Source: a bacterium
GTDB lineage: Bacteria > Lernaellota > Lernaellaia > JACKCT01
Length of the DNA: 46,121 bases
Direction of reading: 5' to 3'
NCBI GenBank assembly: GCA_019912885.1
Contig: JAIOHV010000121.1
Coordinates: forward strand, 1-46,121
This document shows positions 42,801 to 46,121 of this stretch, in pieces; positions within the stretch are counted from its first letter, which is position 1; every line of letters starts with the position of its first letter. The notes below the pieces were generated by a model. The model was not told the DNA's origin and did not search any database. It worked only from the letters and a program-made list of their open reading frames with translations. The translations under genes and the position numbers were made by a program.

Positions 42801-45146
42801 GCGCAAACGCTGTCGTACGCCAAGCAATACGACGCCGCGATCCAGCAGCTCGAAGTCATCCTGCAGCAGGATCCGGCGCGCGACGAGGCGCGCATGCTGC
42901 TGGCGCGGCTGTTCTCCTATAACAACCGCATCGAGGATGCGATCCGCGAATACGAAGTCGTCCTGCAGCGCGATCCCTACAACTACGAGGCCTCGTTCGC
43001 GCTCGCCTCGCTTTACTCCTGGGATCGGCGCTACTACGGGCGCGCGATCGATCTGTATCGCAAGCTCTATACGCGCGATCCGCAAAACACCGAGGCGCGC
43101 CTGGAGATGGGGCGCCTGCTGCTGGAACGCGGCGAATTCGCCGAGGCGGAAAAAGCGTATCGCGACGCGATCGAGCTTGAGCCGGACAACGTCGATGCCC
43201 ACATCGCGCTTGGCCGCGTTTACATGGGAATGAAGAAAAACGGCGAGGCCGAGGCCGAGTTCCTGACCGCGCTCGAATACGAGCCGAAGAACGTCGACGC
43301 GCACTTCTATCTGGCGAGCCTGCTTTCGATGAACCCCGACCGCTACGCGGACGCGATCGAGCACGCGGAGTTCGTCGTCGAGGCCGAACCGGACAACGAG
43401 GACGTGCGTCTGTTGTTGGCGCGGCTTTATTCCTACGAGACGCAATACGCCAAGGCCGCGGAGCAGCTGCAATACCTGGTCGAGAAGAATCCCGGCGACG
43501 CCGAGCTCAAACTCGAACTCGCGCGCGCCTACAACTACGGCGAAGATTACGATTCCGCGATCGCGGTGTATCAGGAGCTCGCCGAGGCCGATCCGGAAAA
43601 CACGACCGTGCGCCTGGAACTCGGTCAGGTGTTCCTCGCGATCGGTCAATACGAGGACGCGATCGTGAACCTCGAGTTCGTCGTCGAGAACGATCCCTGG
43701 AATATCGAGGGCCGGCGCGCGCTGGCCCGGTCGTACAAAAACTCGGGCCGCACCGAGGACGCGATCGATCAGTACAAGCGCATCATGGTCGTCGATCCGA
43801 AGGATCAGGAGGCCAAGGAATTCCTCGCGCTTTACTCCATCGAATACGTCAACGGCGCGTTCCTCGACAGCTATTTCTCAAGCGGGGCCAAGGGGGTGCC
43901 CGGCGGTCCACCCCTTGCGGCCTCGCTCGAAATGAGCGAGGCGGAACAGAAGTATCGGGCGCAGCTTGCGACGGAGCTTTACAACCGCCAGCTCTACCAA
44001 AGGGCGCGGCGCGAGTTCGAAAAGCTCGTCGAGGCCGATCCGGACAACGTCTACTACCGCATCGTGCTCGGCAACATCTATCGCGCGTCCGGCATGTGGC
44101 GATCCGCCGCGACGCAATACAACATCGCCCTCGCGCTCGATCCTAACAACGCCGAAGCCAAGGAAGGTCTTCTCCTTGTGTCCTACGAAAGCGCCCCGAC
44201 GCTGGACGTTTTCGCAGGCTACTCGGAGGCCATCCGCTTCAATGACCGCTTCGTGTACGCGATGGGCGGCACGGCGTTCACGTATCGCTTCTGGGACGGC
44301 TGGTCCGCGTTCGCCAAGATCCAGGCGGGCCGTTTCTTCCAGGACGGCGAAACATCCCAAAGCCACGTGTCGCCGAGCGTCGGCATCACCGCCGGGCTGT
44401 TCGGCGATCTCGCCGCGCGCGCGTCGTACACCTACACGATTTACGACAAGACCGTCCCCGCGACGCACAACTGGGAATTCGGCCTCGGCTACAACCTGCT
44501 CGACTTCGCGCTGATCGATGTCTTCTACCATCGCCGCGACATGCGGCAGACGATCCTGTCGATGCGCGAGGAGATCGACACCGACACGCTCGGCGTCGCG
44601 CTCACGCTCGTGTCCATCACCGGCGAGGACTGGGACCGCTTCCGCATCCTCGGCGAATACAACTGGCGCGAAAACAGCGAGTCCGCCGGCGAGCGCGTGG
44701 ATATCGATTCGCAGACGAGCAACCTCGTTCGCGCGGGCCTCGGATACACCTTCCCGGGCGCGTTTGCCGTGCCCGACGCCTCGCTGCTCGTGTCGTACAT
44801 GTTCACGTACATCGACCACGAAACGCGCGCGCCGTACGAACAGGAAGTCTACTGGTCGCCGCTCGACTTCCAGAGCCACGCGATTCCGATCGGCTGGTTC
44901 CACCAGCTCACGCCGGCGTTCGCCTACAACCTCGGCCTCGCGCCGTCGCTGAATATCGAAGAAGGCGATGAGGGCTTCGGCCAGAGCTACTTCGGCGGCT
45001 TCGACTGGCGCATCAACTACAACAACCGCCTCACCTTCGACGCGGACCTCGGCCTCGGCCAGGCGCAGGGCGATCAGTATTACTCCTATCGCCTCTTCCT
45101 GAATTACCGCTACACGTTCGGGGATTTTTCCGGGCTCGAGGAATAA
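39858..45146 (+). CDS. giant TPR/beta-barrel outer-membrane polysaccharide exporter (BcsC/PgaA/PelB-like)
   Basis: The 1762-aa protein starts at ATG 39858 with GAGGAG upstream and has a signal peptide (GILVAILLSLGAGPVFA). Residues about 25-1440 are roughly forty tetratricopeptide repeats, with 'A...Y...L..DPEN..A' periodicity and one non-TPR insert near 815-870. Residues about 1450-1762 form an outer-membrane beta-barrel with YWSPLDFQSHAIPIGW, close to the BcsC motif YYSPQxYxSLxVPVxW, and a terminal RYTFGDFSGLEE. In cellulose, PNAG and Pel systems such proteins carry the polymer across the periplasm and outer membrane. It is far longer than BcsC (about 1150 residues). It is the last gene of the locus. 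Confidence 0.9.
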   Translation: MRCKTTGILVAILLSLGAGPVFAGSYEDGLAFFGKDQFGHAIEAFQKALEQDPENLDAKRKLGESYYALGKNSEAAKIFREVLEQDPNDGVTRLHLAQVYQWQNNVDEAVAEYRKLLEREPENLTALRELAEVYSWNASTYDQAIETARRLLAIEPQDKKGLLILARALSWKGAHDESAQNYEKLLAIDTNNDTARMEYAYALMYAKRYDSAVEQFNLLTLKPKHRDKALSGLAEAYTYSQRYADAVLTYRMLIDRHGDHPATWRGLGDALAAQKRTREAIEAYKKALELEPDNLETKFILANVYAWEEATYPEAISALKEILEKDANHIEARKLLSHIYTMSNNFREAEDQFRAILAAQPENLEARMDYARTLREAGRYDTALAQVTEVLERDAQNIEAKLLRADLLALSGDFDAAIENFDAILSAEPKNLDAQIGLAGVYNLRALAEKKRGEELEAAIQTQWIGLFDRIRWLWSRYQLNVAYNKAIGTLEQAALDHPGSSRPHVRRAEIYADHGETESAIRAYNDAIQADPNDVTPYLGLSVMYGKMGNHEKSLDAIRRAAAINPESMEVLGTLSDVYAYQQDTVKAIETLEKALQLRFSDLDLHRKLANVYAQNNRYYEKGIQEARFILSQDPEDDETRLLLARLLTWTDQYGRAVDEYRTLVAKRPDDEDLYVELTKTRIYAGEGPQVITELNQKLDADPSRTELRLALAQAYYMEQQYDRAEAIYKDIIKNDPKHANAHLGLGTVYRLTGQYDKAKLEYREVLALNPESGEAYYGLGVIDRKNGDYQRAVVMQKKVLENDPTNINAFTELSYDHYLLSRRYIAVTGEYHRAWWLLTNSWGDLYGVYGEYPANIEQMRRILEEDPCNTQVRFLLAEEFAAHNRNKEAVIEYRKVLECDPNHIGARLALADIFSYDAHTYGDAIAEAIAILRVEPENYDVRLRLARLYSWTGRFGAALQQYQWLLERRPSNVDLRFEYAQTLSYAKQYDAAIQQLEVILQQDPARDEARMLLARLFSYNNRIEDAIREYEVVLQRDPYNYEASFALASLYSWDRRYYGRAIDLYRKLYTRDPQNTEARLEMGRLLLERGEFAEAEKAYRDAIELEPDNVDAHIALGRVYMGMKKNGEAEAEFLTALEYEPKNVDAHFYLASLLSMNPDRYADAIEHAEFVVEAEPDNEDVRLLLARLYSYETQYAKAAEQLQYLVEKNPGDAELKLELARAYNYGEDYDSAIAVYQELAEADPENTTVRLELGQVFLAIGQYEDAIVNLEFVVENDPWNIEGRRALARSYKNSGRTEDAIDQYKRIMVVDPKDQEAKEFLALYSIEYVNGAFLDSYFSSGAKGVPGGPPLAASLEMSEAEQKYRAQLATELYNRQLYQRARREFEKLVEADPDNVYYRIVLGNIYRASGMWRSAATQYNIALALDPNNAEAKEGLLLVSYESAPTLDVFAGYSEAIRFNDRFVYAMGGTAFTYRFWDGWSAFAKIQAGRFFQDGETSQSHVSPSVGITAGLFGDLAARASYTYTIYDKTVPATHNWEFGLGYNLLDFALIDVFYHRRDMRQTILSMREEIDTDTLGVALTLVSITGEDWDRFRILGEYNWRENSESAGERVDIDSQTSNLVRAGLGYTFPGAFAVPDASLLVSYMFTYIDHETRAPYEQEVYWSPLDFQSHAIPIGWFHQLTPAFAYNLGLAPSLNIEEGDEGFGQSYFGGFDWRINYNNRLTFDADLGLGQAQGDQYYSYRLFLNYRYTFGDFSGLEE

Positions 45147-45334
45147 CCGGGCGAACGGAGCCGCGCGCTGCCGCGGCGTGTGGCGGACCGCTCGCTGCCG
45201 CTCGCGGCACGGACATCGCGTCCCGCCGTGTCCTCCGTGTCTTCTCCTTGCGCTCGGTGTACCGCCGGATGCGATTCCATTCCGCAATCAACATTCCCAA
45301 TTCCCAATTCCCAATTCCTCCCTAATATGCCGGC
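45147..45334. other. gene-free spacer with low-complexity words
   Basis: No gene is seen. The stretch holds a GC hairpin (GCCGCG...CGCGGC at about 45161-45178) without a T tract, then CGTGTCCTCCGTGTCTTCTC-type text around 45230-45250, then an AT-richer run of ATTCCCA repeats. It follows the exporter gene and precedes the last partial gene. Confidence 0.5.
45293..45320. repeat. ATTCCCA tandem repeat
   Basis: Three exact copies of the 7-bp unit ATTCCCA are followed by a fourth, altered copy (ATTCCTC), just upstream of the ATG at 45335. The AT content contrasts with the surrounding coding sequence. Confidence 0.8.
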
Positions 45335-46121
45335 ATGCGCCGTCTGATCCCGCGTCTTGCGCGACTCGTTCCGCTCGCCATGCTCGCCGCGATCGGCCTG
45401 ACGCTTTTCCTTGGACGCCAACCCGTCGGATCGCCGCTTGCGGTTGTCGCGAAGGACACCGGCATCGGCGTGCGCGGCGGCCGACTGCACCTGCGAGACG
45501 GCGCGCATTTCGCCGTCGCGCTTGATCCCGCGTGGGCACGCCCGATCGAAATTGAGCTTTCGATCAAGCCCGAGTGGGTCGGCCAGGTTTTCTTTGAGCT
45601 TACGACCGACGATGGCGCCGCGTCGCTGTTTTTGACAGCGGAATCGTTTGACCGCGAGTTTCGCGAGTCGCGCACGTTTCGTATCGCCCTTGACGACCGG
45701 GCGTTCGCGCTGCGCGACTGGGGCGGCGATACGATCCGCGAGGTACCCGCGCCCGGCGGCGCACCGCGTTCGGTCACCCTGCGTCTTGTGAGCACCGGAA
45801 TCGTCGCGACACGCGTCGAGGTCCGCTCCGCGGGAAACACGGTTTTTCAGACGAACTTCGGTCCCGCACTATCCGATACCGGCGTCGTGTTCGCGCTGTT
45901 TCTCGCGGTGCTTTTCGTCCTGTATGGCATGAGCCGGATCGACGCGGCCCTCCTGTCGCGCGCGCCGTTTCTTGACCAACAAGCCGTGCGCGACACGTTC
46001 GCCTCCGGCCTCGCGCCGTTTGTCACCGGTCTTGGATTTTTCGATTCCGCGTCGCGCCCCGCAGGCATTGCGTTTCTTCTTCTCGCGACGCTGCCGTGGC
46101 GGCTCGCGCTCGCGTCCGGCC
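45335..46121 (+). CDS. membrane protein of unknown function, 3' end outside window
   Basis: An open frame from ATG 45335 continues past the end of the window without a stop, giving 262 visible codons. There is a hydrophobic segment at residues 10-25 (LVPLAMLAAIGLTLFLG), then a beta-rich extracytoplasmic part of about 155 residues (IEIELSIKPEWVGQVFFELT). A second helix lies near residues 184-202 (GVVFALFLAVLFVLYGM), and a further hydrophobic stretch begins at the edge. I do not recognise the family. A short upstream gap of 188 bp makes membership in the polysaccharide locus possible but unproven. The ribosome site (CCTCC on the plus strand is not usable) is unclear. Confidence 0.65.
   Translation, partial: MRRLIPRLARLVPLAMLAAIGLTLFLGRQPVGSPLAVVAKDTGIGVRGGRLHLRDGAHFAVALDPAWARPIEIELSIKPEWVGQVFFELTTDDGAASLFLTAESFDREFRESRTFRIALDDRAFALRDWGGDTIREVPAPGGAPRSVTLRLVSTGIVATRVEVRSAGNTVFQTNFGPALSDTGVVFALFLAVLFVLYGMSRIDAALLSRAPFLDQQAVRDTFASGLAPFVTGLGFFDSASRPAGIAFLLLATLPWRLALASG

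Noticed and set aside
40545-43649. Open frame of 1034 codons on the minus strand across the TPR gene
   Set aside because: It is antisense to a well-supported TPR/barrel gene; its Arg/Val/Leu-rich, repetitive translation is what the complement of GC-rich TPR codons gives. No ribosome site or family signature.

Overview
The window is GC-rich, gene-dense bacterial chromosome. Genes for Kdo, heptose and lipid A synthesis, two outer-membrane beta-barrel proteins and lipoprotein signal peptides indicate a Gram-negative envelope. Lipoproteins with long Asp tracts after the lipidated Cys, a zinc-ribbon Ser/Thr kinase and a DUF1302/DUF1329/RND cluster resemble uncultured deltaproteobacterial or myxobacterial-type lineages. 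That placement is an inference; no rRNA or tRNA gene is present to anchor it.

Layout. (1) 1-3238, plus strand: the end of a propeller-like protein, a membrane-anchored hydrolase-like protein, and hflK-hflC. (2) 3275-4577, minus strand: queD and a pair of phasin-like genes behind a strong promoter overlapped by two palindromic operators. (3) 4875-15969, minus strand: a 13-gene run with almost no spacing and many 1-22 nt overlaps. In transcription order it is MBL hydrolase, coaBC, uracil-DNA glycosylase, nfeD, slipin, queA, lpxK, gmhB, hldA (rfaE1), rfaE2, sugar epimerase, a 58-codon Trm112-like gene, and kdsA. It couples LPS inner-core and lipid A precursor supply to CoA, queuosine and membrane-protease functions. 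(4) 16119-18462, plus strand: a membrane Ser/Thr kinase and a NUDIX hydrolase, ending in a perfect 27-bp palindrome that also touches the stop codon of the convergent CNNM/CorC-type gene. (5) 18532-28006, minus strand: CNNM-type transporter, MltD-type lytic transglycosylase, then an RND/MMPL exporter operon with Ycf48-like, DUF1329 and DUF1302 partners. (6) 28173-30946, minus strand: two paralogous Asp-rich lipoproteins, each with its own terminator, and an unrecognised gene. (7) 31211-34133, plus strand: glyQ-glyS. (8) 34232-45146, plus strand: an exopolysaccharide locus. (9) 45335-end: a membrane protein cut by the window edge.

The most interesting part is region 8. It encodes a 61-aa membrane microprotein, a membrane protein with a degenerate GGDEF domain but an intact RxxD inhibitory site, a doubly anchored DUF2334 protein, a processive family-2 glycosyltransferase, a GH8-like hydrolase and a 1762-aa TPR/beta-barrel exporter with a BcsC-type barrel motif. 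The first five match the logic of Bacillus subtilis ydaJKLMN and Listeria pss, which are c-di-GMP-gated exopolysaccharide synthases of Gram-positive bacteria. Here that module is joined to an outer-membrane exporter and lacks a recognisable BcsB-like subunit in the sequence shown. I read it as a c-di-GMP-controlled polysaccharide synthesis and secretion machine adapted to a two-membrane cell.
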